Shown piece after piece: positions 23,740 to 32,273 of a stretch of DNA of 43,488 bases. Numbering within the stretch: the stretch's first letter is position 1; the number at the start of each line of letters is the position of its first letter. The translations under genes were made by a program, and so were the position numbers. Source of the DNA: Caldifarciminota bacterium (lineage in GTDB: Bacteria > Hydrothermota > Tepidihabitantia > Tepidihabitantales > Tepidihabitantaceae). The notes beneath the pieces were generated by a model. That model made no database searches and was not told the DNA's origin. It saw nothing but the letters and a program-made list of their open reading frames with translations. The stretch lies in the NCBI GenBank assembly GCA_020352555.1, contig CP070680.1, forward strand, positions 996,374 to 1,039,861. The letters run 5' to 3'.

Positions 23740-25132
23740 TGTATCGCAGCAGGCCGATGTCCGAAGGGGTGACACCCTTGCCCAGGAAGAGCAGTGCCAG
23801 ATAGACGGACGCGCCAAGTACTGCAGCGACCGGCCAGTTCCACCCGCGCAGGAGGAGCAGTACCAGGGCAAGAGGTAGCGACGCGGCAACCGGCACCAGT
23901 GTCCGCCAGTTGACGCTCGGCGGCGCGATGCGGAGCAGGTCGTACCCCATCAGGAGAAGGACAACGGCCTCGCCCATGACAATGCCTGCTGCCGCGCCGG
24001 TTGTCCCCCACAGCAGGACCCCCAGGGCCACGGAACAGAGTGAGAACCCCACCCCGATGGAAGTGTTGCGCGCAAAGCGCCGCTCTTGACCGGACGCCAG
24101 AAGTGAGTAGCCAGCCAGGCTCGTCAGCAGGCTGAGTAGTATGAACCACGAGAGTATGGCAAGCAGCGGTACCGCAGCCGAGTACTCGGCGCCGAACACG
24201 AGTTCAACGGCCGGCGATGAAAGAAGCAGCAGTCCGACGCAAATCGGTACACCCACAGCCAGCAGCATTCTGAGCGCAGCGCCAATCAGCCAGCCGAACC
24301 GGTCCGGCTTTCCACTGGCGTAGCGGCTGACGACAGGGAAGAACACCGTCTGGAAGATGCGGTCGAGCATCAGCACGAAGAATACGATCCGATGAGCCGC
24401 CGTGTATTCGCCTGCCGCGGTGTCATTCTTCATCAGCGAAAGCGCCACGATGCCCGCGTTCGTGTGGATCTGGGTCAGAAACGAAGCTATCCCAATGGGC
24501 CAGGCTCTTCGGACCAGCCCGCGGATGACTGTCGGGTCGAGACGCGGGGCCGGCCGGCCGTAGAGTCGAGCATAGCGAATGAGGAGTATCGCCATTCCTG
24601 AGGCCGTCGCTGCGACGAACGCAAGCGGGACCATCATGATGTCGTCAGCGGTCCGAACCAACGCCAGAGCAAGACCGAAGTAGACGGCGCTGGTGACTAT
24701 CCTGGCGACTGAGATGTAGCCGGTTCTCTCGACAGCGGTGAAGACCCACTCGATCAGGAGACACTGGAGCACGACCCCGGCGCCAAGAATGATGAGCAGC
24801 CCCCTGACCGTCGGGCCCTTGCGGAGAACAAGACCGAGCACGACCATGGCCGTAGCGGCGACAAGGCCGAGAGCAAGTCTCAGGGTGATGATGTTGCCCG
24901 TCAGCTCAGTAACCCTGTCGCGGTTCTGCGCGATGTCCTTCACGCCGACCGTGAGCAGCCCCAACTTCGTGGCCATCGTGGCGTAGGCAAACACGGCGAG
25001 CGCAAAGCCGATCTGGCCGAAGCCGCCGACTCCCAGTACTCGGGCAAGGTAGGCAGAAACGAGAAATCCGAAGATGCGGGCACCGACTTCACCACCGAGC
25101 AGGAAGAGCGCATTCCGGGTTGGACGGTTCAA
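23732..25132 (-). CDS. Polysaccharide flippase (Wzx/MATE-like)
   Basis: A 466-residue membrane protein with about 12-14 hydrophobic segments, starting NRPTRNALFLLGGEVGARIF and FGFLVSAYLARVLGVGGFGQ, typical of the polysaccharide-biosynthesis Wzx/RfbX branch of the MOP superfamily. It should move lipid-linked oligosaccharide units across the inner membrane. The TTG start at 25132 overlaps the stop of the glycosyltransferase gene (TTGA), and its own stop overlaps the deacetylase-like start. With two glycosyltransferases it forms a compact glycan export module; no Wzy polymerase is seen in it. Confidence 0.88.
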   Translation of the reverse strand: MNRPTRNALFLLGGEVGARIFGFLVSAYLARVLGVGGFGQIGFALAVFAYATMATKLGLLTVGVKDIAQNRDRVTELTGNIITLRLALGLVAATAMVVLGLVLRKGPTVRGLLIILGAGVVLQCLLIEWVFTAVERTGYISVARIVTSAVYFGLALALVRTADDIMMVPLAFVAATASGMAILLIRYARLYGRPAPRLDPTVIRGLVRRAWPIGIASFLTQIHTNAGIVALSLMKNDTAAGEYTAAHRIVFFVLMLDRIFQTVFFPVVSRYASGKPDRFGWLIGAALRMLLAVGVPICVGLLLLSSPAVELVFGAEYSAAVPLLAILSWFILLSLLTSLAGYSLLASGQERRFARNTSIGVGFSLCSVALGVLLWGTTGAAAGIVMGEAVVLLLMGYDLLRIAPPSVNWRTLVPVAASLPLALVLLLLRGWNWPVAAVLGASVYLALLFLGKGVTPSDIGLLRYND

Positions 25133-26298
25133 TTCGTCAGCTTGTCGTAAACGGACAGCAGATCCCTCGCGGCAACCTTCCAGTTGTATCGCTCCCGGAC
25201 CGCCCTGCGCCCGGCTTCTCCCATCTCACGGCAGGGGGAATCCTGCTTGAGAGCGGTCCGAATCGCCTGGGCAACTTCGGCGACGTCGGTAGGGTCCACC
25301 AGCCATCCACAGCCTGTTTCTTTGACAACCGCAGCCATTTCGGGGAAATCGCTGACAATCACCGCCAAGCCGGCCGCCATGTATTCGAACAGCTTGTTTG
25401 GCAGACCGGTGTAGTCATTCCATCGGTCGGGCTGCAGAAGTACGACGCCGGCTGAACACCCCCGAAGAAAAGAGAGCAGAGAGGTGTACGGCATCCACGG
25501 CTTGAGGTCAAAGGCGGACCTGTTCCCGCTTGTCGAGGCGAAATCACTGAACCAACGTTCCATCCGGCCGTGCGGGTCAAACTTCCCGACTATCTTCAGC
25601 GCGGACCCGGCCACTGCTTTGCAGGACGCTTCGTAGGCCTTGACCAAGACCGGGAACCCCCGATGCTCACTTATCAGTCCGGAATAGACCAGCCACGGTC
25701 TTCTCTCTCCTTCGTACGGAGTCGCCGACTCCAGCAACGGGTAGTTGGGAACCAGCACGACATTCCGACCGCGGCGCTCGAACCGGGCGGCGCGGGTCCG
25801 GTTGGTTTCGACTATTGCGTCAGCGTGGCGAACAACTGCATCCTCAATCTTGCGGACGCGGAGAAGGGCTGCCGTCCGGACGTGCCATGCCAGGTCCGAC
25901 CGGTCGCGGTACACCTCGGGCCAGCTCTCGGTGGAGTCGTACACCAGCCTCAGGTTGCGGCGAAGACGCCTGATTCTCAGGCCGACCGAGAAGGACCAGG
26001 GATCGAAGCATCCACACGCAACCGGGTCTCGTTCGAGTATGGCTTCCTCCATTTCCCTGAGCAGGAGCAGCTTGCGCATGCCGGTACGGGGCATGAGCTG
26101 TAGGAGTTCGACCTCCCCGGCGTAGTCAACGGACCCTCCACCTTTCACGCCAATCAGGGTCACTCGGTATCCTGCTCGAGCCAAGGTGTCGGCCTCACGG
26201 TACAGAAAGCGGCTGTAGTCGACCGGATGTGAGGACGTGACCAAGCACACCCTGCGTTCTCTGGACTTCGGGATGTCTGTCGGTTCGTTCGGAAGCAA
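25129..26298 (-). CDS. GT4-type glycosyltransferase
   Basis: A 389-residue GT-B enzyme. N-terminal sequence RRVCLVTSSHPVDYSRFLYR and READTLARAGYRVTLIGVKG, C-terminal PWLVYSGLISEHRGFPVLVK, LPNKLFEYMAAGLAVIVSDF and ETGCGWLVDPTD, the usual GT4 donor-site order. The likely start is the TTG at 26298, 8 bases after the stop of the HDAC-family gene; no strong ribosome site is seen, so a somewhat later start is possible. It overlaps the flippase gene by 4 bases. Confidence 0.85.
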   Translation of the reverse strand: MLPNEPTDIPKSRERRVCLVTSSHPVDYSRFLYREADTLARAGYRVTLIGVKGGGSVDYAGEVELLQLMPRTGMRKLLLLREMEEAILERDPVACGCFDPWSFSVGLRIRRLRRNLRLVYDSTESWPEVYRDRSDLAWHVRTAALLRVRKIEDAVVRHADAIVETNRTRAARFERRGRNVVLVPNYPLLESATPYEGERRPWLVYSGLISEHRGFPVLVKAYEASCKAVAGSALKIVGKFDPHGRMERWFSDFASTSGNRSAFDLKPWMPYTSLLSFLRGCSAGVVLLQPDRWNDYTGLPNKLFEYMAAGLAVIVSDFPEMAAVVKETGCGWLVDPTDVAEVAQAIRTALKQDSPCREMGEAGRRAVRERYNWKVAARDLLSVYDKLTN

Positions 26299-26306
26299 CG
26301 ACGCTG

Positions 26307-27299
26307 CTACTTCTGAGTCTCCCCCGGGGTCGGTCTATCGCCTCTTTCGTCCCGAGCGGCCGCTTCTTCGGCCGCGGTCGATGGTTCCGGCTTTGGCTCC
26401 GGCTTCAGTTCGCCCAATACTCTGAGGCACTCGCGGGCCGTGTTCGCGTGGATGTCGACCGTATCCTTGGTGTCGATCGCGTATCCACCGGCCAGTACCG
26501 GAACGACCGGGATCCCCCGCTTGTGACAACCTTCGATGACGACGCGGTCCCTGATAGCGAGACCGCGTTTGGTCAGCAACAGGGTACCCAGTTGGTCGTT
26601 GACGTACGGATCCGCACCGGCGACGTAGATGACCATCTCGGGCTCGTGAGTATCGAGAATCTGCGGTACCGCCTGCCGGAGCTTTTCGATATACACCTCG
26701 TCTCCGGCATCGTCGTCTAGCCCGATATCGAGGTCCGAGTCTTCCTTCATCGGATAAAGGCGCTCCTGGTGAATGGAGAACGTGAACACGTTCGGATCTT
26801 CGCGGAAGATGTTCGCAGTACCGTTCCCCTGGTGGAGATCGCAGTCAACAACGGCAGCCTTCTTGATGCGGCCTTCTTCCATCATCTTTCGGATGCCGAC
26901 CGCGATGTCGTTGACGTAGCAGAAGCCTTCACCGTGGTCGGCAAACGCGTGATGGAATCCGCCGCCGATGTGCATGGTCACGCCTTTCTCCAAGCCGAGG
27001 CGGCAGGCTTCGATGGTGCCGGAAGCGTGCAGGAAGTAGCCCTGGACGATCTGCCAGGTGAGCGGCAACTCGGACTTGACAGTCCGGGGCGTCCACCTGA
27101 GGTTCAGCATGTCGTCGACGTACTGCTGGGTGTGTACGAGTCGGATGTCTTCGGGCCGGGAGTCGGGCGGCTCGACGATGTCTTCAGGGAGCAGCTGACC
27201 TGTCGCGAGGAGGTGGTCTTTGACCAGCCTGTACTTGTCAGTCGGGAAGACGTGGGTACCGATATCGAGTTCGTAGCGGTCCGAGTAGACGAATTTCAT
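26307..27299 (-). CDS. Histone deacetylase family / AcuC-like deacetylase
   Basis: A 330-residue zinc hydrolase of the arginase/deacetylase fold. Catalytic segments are HIGGGFHHAFADHGEGFCYV (the paired histidines and the glycine-rich turn), VVDCDLHQGNGT (Asp and His zinc ligands) and VAGADPYVNDQLG (second Asp ligand), plus LAGGYA near the end. The C-terminal 40 residues are low-complexity (Lys, Glu, Pro). Bacterial members deacetylate acetyl-lysine, acetylpolyamines or acetoin-pathway enzymes. Here it heads a glycan operon, so an acetylated sugar or amine is also conceivable. The ATG at 27299 has AAGGA upstream; the perfect promoter lies about 50 bases before it. Confidence 0.87.
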   Translation of the reverse strand: MKFVYSDRYELDIGTHVFPTDKYRLVKDHLLATGQLLPEDIVEPPDSRPEDIRLVHTQQYVDDMLNLRWTPRTVKSELPLTWQIVQGYFLHASGTIEACRLGLEKGVTMHIGGGFHHAFADHGEGFCYVNDIAVGIRKMMEEGRIKKAAVVDCDLHQGNGTANIFREDPNVFTFSIHQERLYPMKEDSDLDIGLDDDAGDEVYIEKLRQAVPQILDTHEPEMVIYVAGADPYVNDQLGTLLLTKRGLAIRDRVVIEGCHKRGIPVVPVLAGGYAIDTKDTVDIHANTARECLRVLGELKPEPKPEPSTAAEEAAARDERGDRPTPGETQK

Positions 27300-27355
27300 C
27301 ACGCGTCCTTTCAGTTGAGAAGTAGAACACATTGGCCGCGACGCACGCAGTCAGC

Positions 27356-27383
27356 ATTATAGAAGCGGCCCGTTGGGTGTCAA
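27356..27383 (-). promoter_or_regulatory. Full-consensus promoter for the HDAC/glycan operon
   Basis: Minus strand TTGACA (27383-27378) and TATAAT (27361-27356) with a 16-bp spacer. It should drive the five tightly spaced genes down to 21129. Confidence 0.75.
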
Positions 27384-27408
27384 ACCGCCTCGTGTCTACC
27401 CCGGCTTC

Positions 27409-27436
27409 TTGACTGCCCACGACCAAACGCTACAAT
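27409..27436 (+). promoter_or_regulatory. Promoter for etfA
   Basis: TTGACT (27409-27414) and TACAAT (27431-27436), 16-bp spacer, facing away from the HDAC operon promoter. The ribosome site GGAGGT follows just before the ATG at 27487. Confidence 0.65.
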
Positions 27437-27486
27437 GAGCGACCGTTGTCAACTTTGGACTCGTCCGCAATCTCGGAGGTCACACT

Positions 27487-28458
27487 ATGGTCTTGGTCGT
27501 CACCGAACAGCGCGAAGGCGTCCTGAAGAAGGCGGCGTATGAAGCCCTGCTGGTGGGCTTCGGGCTGGCCCGGCAGAAGTCGGAGCAGCCCGTTGCGGCG
27601 GTTCTGGGGTCAGGTGTGTCCGGACTTGCGGAACGGGTCGTTCGCTTCGGCGTGAAGGAGGTCGTCACCCTGGACGATGCGGTCTTGGAGCACTATACGT
27701 CTGAGGCATACTCGGCGGCGGTCGCCGACCTGGCAATTGACAGGGGTTTCACGACGGTGCTGTTCGCCGCCACCGCACTTGGGAAGGACCTTGCTTCCGC
27801 GGTCGCTGCCAGGCTTGAGACTCGCCTTCTGCAGGACTGCGTCGTCGTCGAGCTCCAGGACGGTGCGATGGTTGCCAGACGGCCGGTTTTTGCCGGCAAG
27901 GCAATCGCCTCAGTCAGGGCACCGGACACCGGCCGGACTGTCGTCTCGATACGTCCGCGAGCGTTCGACCCCCAGACACAGACCGAGAAGAGTGCCGAGA
28001 TCGTCTCCGCCGAGCTGAAGCCCCTCGAGTTGAGGTCACGGGTCGCCGAGATTGTCAGGTCGGTGTCTGAGACCGTAGAACTGACCGAAGCCGATGTCGT
28101 CGTGTCAGGCGGCCGCGGTATGAAGGGGTCTGAGAACTTCGGCATGCTTGAGGAGCTGGCAAAGGCGGTCGGGGCTGCGGTAGGCGCGTCGAGGGCCGCT
28201 GTCGATGCCGGATGGCGAGACCACCAGGACCAGGTCGGACAGACAGGCAAGGTGGTCGCACCGACGGTTTACATCGCCTGCGGCATATCCGGCGCCATCC
28301 AGCACCTGGTCGGCATGATCAACTCCAAGTGCATCGTGGCAGTCAACAAGGACGCGGAGGCCAACATCCTCAAGGTAGCCGATTACGGGATTGTCGGCGA
28401 CGTGTTCAAAGTCGTCCCCTTGCTGACCGATGAGTTCCGCAAGACCCCCCGCGCCTGA
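27487..28458 (+). CDS. etfA: Electron transfer flavoprotein alpha subunit
   Basis: A 323-residue EtfA/FixB. The N-terminal domain begins [20 protein letters not shown]. The C-terminal FAD domain has [54 protein letters not shown] and [13 protein letters not shown], the conserved FAD-binding run. EtfA carries the FAD and pairs with EtfB to pass electrons from dehydrogenases to the quinone pool or to bifurcating partners. Normally etfB is adjacent; here the gene has its own promoter, a divergent neighbour on one side and tRNA-Pro on the other, so the partner must lie elsewhere. Confidence 0.93.
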   Translation: MVLVVTEQREGVLKKAAYEALLVGFGLARQKSEQPVAAVLGSGVSGLAERVVRFGVKEVVTLDDAVLEHYTSEAYSAAVADLAIDRGFTTVLFAATALGKDLASAVAARLETRLLQDCVVVELQDGAMVARRPVFAGKAIASVRAPDTGRTVVSIRPRAFDPQTQTEKSAEIVSAELKPLELRSRVAEIVRSVSETVELTEADVVVSGGRGMKGSENFGMLEELAKAVGAAVGASRAAVDAGWRDHQDQVGQTGKVVAPTVYIACGISGAIQHLVGMINSKCIVAVNKDAEANILKVADYGIVGDVFKVVPLLTDEFRKTPRA

Positions 28459-28481
28459 CCGGCCAGGACCGGGTCTGTCTG

Positions 28482-28510
28482 TTGACTGGACGACCATTGG
28501 GCGCTACGAT
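28482..28510 (+). promoter_or_regulatory. Promoter for tRNA-Pro
   Basis: TTGACT (28482-28487) and TACGAT (28505-28510), 17-bp spacer, about 7 bases before the expected transcript start and 13 before the tRNA. Confidence 0.55.
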
Positions 28511-28523
28511 TAGCAGTCCGTTT

Positions 28524-28598
28524 CGGGGCGTGGCGCAGTTGGTTTAGCGCACCAGCTTGGGGTGCTGGGGGTCGCCCGTTCGAATCGGGTCGCCCCGA
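28524..28598 (+). tRNA. tRNA-Pro, anticodon GGG
   Basis: A complete cloverleaf can be drawn: acceptor stem CGGGGCG/CGCCCCG, D stem GCGC/GCGC, anticodon stem CCAGC/GCTGG with loop TTGGGGT (anticodon GGG), and T stem GCCCG/CGGGT with loop TTCGAAT. The discriminator base is A. The CCA end is not encoded. Confidence 0.97.
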
Positions 28599-28605
28599 TA
28601 GTAAC

Positions 28606-28635
28606 AAGCCGCCGCATCTCTGCGGCGGCCTTGTG
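28606..28635. terminator. Bidirectional intrinsic terminator between tRNA-Pro and rplT
   Basis: Stem GCCGCCGCA (28608-28616) with TGCGGCGGC (28621-28629), loop TCTC, flanked by CAA on one side and TTG on the other. It lies between convergent transcripts and can serve both. Confidence 0.65.
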
Positions 28636-28646
28636 TAGTACCCTGC

Positions 28647-29024
28647 CTAGCTCGCTTCTGCAGCCGGGGCCTTGAGCGCTTCGGCCGCAGTCTCGACAAG
28701 GCGGCGGAAATCCTCGGGTGCCTGGACCGCCAGCTCAGAAAGCACACTCCGGTCGACCGTGACACCGGCCAACTTGAGACCGTGAACGAACCTGCTGTAG
28801 TTAAGGTCGTGGCCCTCCAGTCCGGCATTGATTCTGGCTATCATCAGGGACCGGAAGGTGCGCTTCTTGCGCCGCCGCTCCCGGTGAGCGCTTATCAGTC
28901 CGCGCACCACCTGCTGGCGTGCGCTCTTGTACAGCTTCGAGCGACCGCCAAAGTAGCCCCGGGCTGCGCTCAGCCACCTCTTCCTGCGCCGCTTGGTCTG
29001 CGGTCCGGATCTCGCCCGCGGCAC
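28647..29024 (-). CDS. rplT: 50S ribosomal protein L20
   Basis: A 125-residue basic ribosomal protein with the L20 signature RRKRWLSAARGYFGGRSKLY, then YKSARQQVVRGLISAHRERR, and RSLMIARINAGLEGHDLNYS. It binds 23S rRNA early in large-subunit assembly and in other bacteria represses its own operon. The C-terminal alanine-rich tail (ALKAPAAEAS) is a small extension. It starts with GTG eight bases after the rpmI stop and ends the thrS operon. Confidence 0.97.
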   Translation of the reverse strand: MPRARSGPQTKRRRKRWLSAARGYFGGRSKLYKSARQQVVRGLISAHRERRRKKRTFRSLMIARINAGLEGHDLNYSRFVHGLKLAGVTVDRSVLSELAVQAPEDFRRLVETAAEALKAPAAEAS

Positions 29025-29032
29025 TGCAGAAC

Positions 29033-29233
29033 CTACTTGTAGGGCGCCAGTTTCCTGAGGCGCCTAGCTTGGGTCTTGTTGGCGCTGACCGGGACGTGCA
29101 GGGACCGCCTGCGCCGACCGCTCTTGCAGCCGTTGTTGTGGTTCGTCCCGGACGACCGGTGAATGTATTTGCCGGTCGCGGTCTTCTTGACGCGCTTCTT
29201 GAGTGAGCTGAGTGTCTTCCTCTTCCTTTTCAT
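29033..29233 (-). CDS. rpmI: 50S ribosomal protein L35
   Basis: A 66-residue basic protein, KTLSSLKKRVKKTATGKYIH followed by HNNGCKSGRRRRSLHVPVSA, which matches bL35. Its ATG overlaps the infC stop (ATGA). The order infC-rpmI-rplT is the standard one. Confidence 0.95.
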   Translation of the reverse strand: MKRKRKTLSSLKKRVKKTATGKYIHRSSGTNHNNGCKSGRRRRSLHVPVSANKTQARRLRKLAPYK

Positions 29234-29742
29234 CTCGGTACCAGCATGATCTGTATCGACTTCCTGCCTTCAAGTACGACCCGAGGTCTGCCCTCCACCC
29301 TGGCGATGTCCGACAGGTCTTGAGTGAGCCTGTCGAGCAGCTTGTGCGCCAGGTCCAGGTGCAGGACCTCCCGACCGCGGATGATGAGGGTGACGCGGAT
29401 GCGGTCTTTGTGGTCCAGGAACTCCCGCATCTTCTTCACCTTCACCTGATAGTCGTGCGTGTCGATCTTCATCTTCATTCGCATCTCACGCACCTCGGTC
29501 GAATGCTGTTTGCGTTTCGATTCCCTGGCTTTCGACTTCTGTTCGTAGAGCCACTTGCCGAAGTCCATGATTCCGGCAACCGGGGGGTCGCCGTTGGGTG
29601 CCAGCAGCACCAAGTCGAGGTCTTGACGCCGGGCCATGGCAAGCGCTTCTCGTGTCGGCATGATGCCTATCGGCTTCTTGTCAGGACCAACGACCCTGAC
29701 GTAGGGATCCCGGATTTGGTCATTGGTCTTCGGGCGACCCAG
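29230..29742 (-). CDS. infC: Translation initiation factor IF-3 (non-standard start codon)
   Basis: IF-3 keeps the ribosomal subunits apart and checks the start codon. Frame-consistent sequence runs from KTNDQIRDPYVRVVGPD through PIGIMPTREALAMARRQDLD to LVLLAPNGDPPVAGIMDFGK and the C-terminal domain with IRVTLIIRGREVLH. The first ATG in frame (29661) would delete the conserved N-terminal strand, so translation must begin earlier. No ATG, GTG or TTG exists between the thrS stop and that strand; CTG at 29742 is my best guess. A non-standard infC start is known from E. coli (AUU), where it gives autoregulation. The exact start is uncertain; the gene identity is not. Confidence 0.9.
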   Translation of the reverse strand: MGRPKTNDQIRDPYVRVVGPDKKPIGIMPTREALAMARRQDLDLVLLAPNGDPPVAGIMDFGKWLYEQKSKARESKRKQHSTEVREMRMKMKIDTHDYQVKVKKMREFLDHKDRIRVTLIIRGREVLHLDLAHKLLDRLTQDLSDIARVEGRPRVVLEGRKSIQIMLVPR

Positions 29743-29764
29743 AAAGCCATCGCGAGGTACTTTC

Positions 29765-31672
29765 CTACCTCGGTACCGGTACAGCCCCGTCCTCCTGGAT
29801 TCGCTTCAAGGCCTTATCGATCGGGAGTACGCCGAGGTCGCCCTCGCGGTGCTTGCGAAGTGAAACCGTCTGTTTCTCGACCTCTCGGCCGCCGACAACC
29901 AGCATATATGGTATCTTAAGTCTCTCAGCTTCGGATATTTTGTAACCAATCTTATCGTTTCTGGAGTCGATTTCAACTCTAACGTCACCTTCCCGGAACA
30001 GTTCGAATACCCTGTGAGCGTATTCGTTCTGGCTGTCGGTCACCGCCATAACCCTGGCCTGGACCGGTGCCAGCCAGGTCGGGAAGTTGCCGCCATAGTG
30101 CTCGACCAGGATACCCATGAAGCGCTCGATCCCACCAAGTACCGTCCGGTGAACCAGATAGACTCGGTGGTGGCGCCCGTCTTCGCCAACGTACAGCAGG
30201 TCGAAACGGTCGCCCAGATTGAAGTCGAACTGGCATGTCGGGCACTGCCATTCTCGGCCCAGGGCGTCGAGCAGCTTGATGTCGATTTTGGGCCCGTAGA
30301 AAACCGCCTCGCCCTCGGCACGCTTGTAGGGAAGCTTCAGCCGTTCCAGCACGGCAACCAGCGCCTTTTCAGCCACCTGCCACTGCTCGTCATTGCCCAT
30401 GTATTTCTCAGTGTTGTCGGGGTCACGAACCGAGAGGTCGACACTGAACCTCTCGAACCCGAACGTCCGCAGCATGCGCAGGGTGAGTTCGACCACGCCC
30501 TGTACTTCGCTCTCCACCTGGTTTTCGGTGCAGAAGATGTGGGCGTCGTCCTGAGTGATTCCCCGGACCCGCATCGCGCCGTGAAGAGTGCCGGAACGTT
30601 CGTTGCGATAGACGACCCCCCACTCCCCCATCCGCAGCGGCAGTTCGCGGTAGGAATGCACCCGGGACCGGTAGATCAGCATGTGACCGGGGCAGTTCAT
30701 GGGCTTGAGCACGTATTCCTCCTCTTCTCCGGTCGGAATGGTATACATGCTCTCGCGGAAGTGGTCGTAGTGCCCGGACGTATGCCACAACCCGCTGCGC
30801 GCGATGTGAGGTGACACCACCAGCTGGTACCCGGCCTTGAGGTGTTCGGCCTCCCAGTAATGCTGGATCATCCGCCGCACGGTCGCACCCTTCGGGTGCC
30901 AGAACATCAGCCCTGGTCCGGCCTCTTCGTGAAAGCTGAACAGGTCCAGCTCGGGACCGAGCTTGCGATGGTCCCGGCGCTTGGCTTCTTCGAGGTTCTC
31001 GATGTAGCGCTCGAGCTGCTCGGCATCGGGAAACGCGATCCCGTAGATCCGGGACAGCATCCTGTTCTTCTCGTCCCCGTGCCAGTACGCGCCGGCAACG
31101 CTGAGCAGCTTGACCGCCTTGATTCTGCCGGTGTCGGGCACGTGCGGGCCCCGGCAGAGGTCGACGAAATCCCCCTGCTCGTACACCGAGATCCTCTTCT
31201 CGGGGATGCCCTCGATAATCTCCAGCTTGTAGTCCTCTCCCCTATCCTTGAATAGCCTGAGTGCTTCGTCACGCGGCAGCCACTTGTGTTCGACGCTGAT
31301 CCGCTTCTTGCTGAGCAGGCGCATCCGTTTCTCGATTGCCCGCAGGTCATCTTCGGTGAACGGAGTCTTGACCTCGAAGTCATAGTAGAAGCCTTCTGGT
31401 ATCGCCGGACCGATGGCGACCTTGGCATCCGGGAAGAGCTGCTTGACGGCCTGGGCCATCAGGTGCGATGCAGAGTGCCAGTATATGTCCCGGCCGTCTT
31501 CGGAATCGAAGCCGACCGGCTCGATCTTGCTGTCAGGAGCCAGCGCGGTGGCCAGGTCGACAAGCCGGCCGTCGACCCGGGCCGCGACCGCCTTGGATCC
31601 CTTGAGGACCTGGGCCGCGGTCGCACCTTCGTCGACCTGCGCTTCTCTGCCGCTGACAAACACGCGAAACAC
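29765..31672 (-). CDS. thrS: Threonyl-tRNA synthetase
   Basis: A 635-residue class II synthetase with the full domain order. A TGS domain (residues 1-60) is followed by the editing domain with HSASHLMAQAVKQLF and, further on, the class II core: motif 1 region, MNCPGHMLIYRS with the zinc-binding cysteine, RNERSGTLHGAMRVRGITQD (motif 2) and HRTVLGGIERFMGIL (motif 3). The C-terminal anticodon-binding domain ends the protein. The GTG start lies six bases after a -10 box, so the mRNA is probably leaderless. That excludes the E. coli style operator upstream of thrS. It leads the thrS-infC-rpmI-rplT operon. Confidence 0.96.
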   Translation of the reverse strand: MFRVFVSGREAQVDEGATAAQVLKGSKAVAARVDGRLVDLATALAPDSKIEPVGFDSEDGRDIYWHSASHLMAQAVKQLFPDAKVAIGPAIPEGFYYDFEVKTPFTEDDLRAIEKRMRLLSKKRISVEHKWLPRDEALRLFKDRGEDYKLEIIEGIPEKRISVYEQGDFVDLCRGPHVPDTGRIKAVKLLSVAGAYWHGDEKNRMLSRIYGIAFPDAEQLERYIENLEEAKRRDHRKLGPELDLFSFHEEAGPGLMFWHPKGATVRRMIQHYWEAEHLKAGYQLVVSPHIARSGLWHTSGHYDHFRESMYTIPTGEEEEYVLKPMNCPGHMLIYRSRVHSYRELPLRMGEWGVVYRNERSGTLHGAMRVRGITQDDAHIFCTENQVESEVQGVVELTLRMLRTFGFERFSVDLSVRDPDNTEKYMGNDEQWQVAEKALVAVLERLKLPYKRAEGEAVFYGPKIDIKLLDALGREWQCPTCQFDFNLGDRFDLLYVGEDGRHHRVYLVHRTVLGGIERFMGILVEHYGGNFPTWLAPVQARVMAVTDSQNEYAHRVFELFREGDVRVEIDSRNDKIGYKISEAERLKIPYMLVVGGREVEKQTVSLRKHREGDLGVLPIDKALKRIQEDGAVPVPR

Positions 31673-31678
31673 GCCGGG

Positions 31679-31706
31679 ATGTTACACAGGCTTGACACGG
31701 AGTCAA
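31679..31706 (-). promoter_or_regulatory. Promoter for thrS-infC-rpmI-rplT
   Basis: Minus strand TTGACT (31706-31701) and TAACAT (31684-31679), 16-bp spacer, with the GTG at 31672 only 6 bases further: a leaderless arrangement. Confidence 0.6.
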
Positions 31707-31740
31707 CACGAAGATACCCGCATCCGCCGGTCAACTCGCC

Positions 31741-31768
31741 TTGACCCATCTCCGGTGCAGTCTACAAT
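31741..31768 (+). promoter_or_regulatory. Promoter for ispF-rhomboid-GT39 genes
   Basis: TTGACC (31741-31746) and TACAAT (31763-31768), 16-bp spacer. The in-frame ATG at 31767 overlaps this -10 box and cannot be the start; TTG at 31776 is 7 bases downstream. Confidence 0.6.
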
Positions 31769-31775
31769 GACCCCG

Positions 31776-32273
31776 TTGAACACGGAATCGCACGTGCTGA
31801 GGACCGGCATCGGGTTTGACGCACACGGACTGGTCAAGGGCCGTGTCCTGGTCTTGGGCGGGATCAGGGTCCCTCACACCCACGGGCTTGCCGGCCATTC
31901 GGACGGAGACGTCCTGCTCCATGCGATTGCCGATGCCCTGCTCGGAGCACTGGCCCTGCCCGACATCGGCACCAGGTTCCCGGACACCGATCCTGCCTAC
32001 AAGGACGCAGACAGCACAGTCCTGCTCAGAGACGTTGTGAGCGAGGTCGGTAGGGCCGGATATCGGGTTGTGAATCTCGACTGTATCCTGGTCTGCGACA
32101 GTCCGGCCATTGGTCCGCATTCTGCAGCGATGCGCGAGAGCATCGCTGCGCTGGCCGGTGTTGCCGCCGACGCGGTCGGGCTCAAGGCCAAGACCACTGA
32201 AGGCACCGGGCTTGCCGTCCGGAACCAGAGCATCGCGGCGTTCGCCACCGTACTGCTGACCCGCTCCGAATGA
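31776..32273 (+). CDS. ispF: 2-C-methyl-D-erythritol 2,4-cyclodiphosphate synthase
   Basis: A protein of about 165 residues for the fifth step of the MEP isoprenoid pathway. Signatures: GIGFDAHGLVKG (metal-binding Asp and His), GLAGHSDGDVLLHAIADALL, DIGTRFPDTDPAYKDADS and KAKTTEGTGLAVRNQSIAAF. The usual ATG choice at 31767 sits within the -10 box, so I use TTG at 31776 as a leaderless start; GTG at 31794 (directly before LRTGIGFD) is the alternative. The stop overlaps the start of the rhomboid gene. No ispD is adjacent. Confidence 0.93.
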   Translation: MNTESHVLRTGIGFDAHGLVKGRVLVLGGIRVPHTHGLAGHSDGDVLLHAIADALLGALALPDIGTRFPDTDPAYKDADSTVLLRDVVSEVGRAGYRVVNLDCILVCDSPAIGPHSAAMRESIAALAGVAADAVGLKAKTTEGTGLAVRNQSIAAFATVLLTRSE

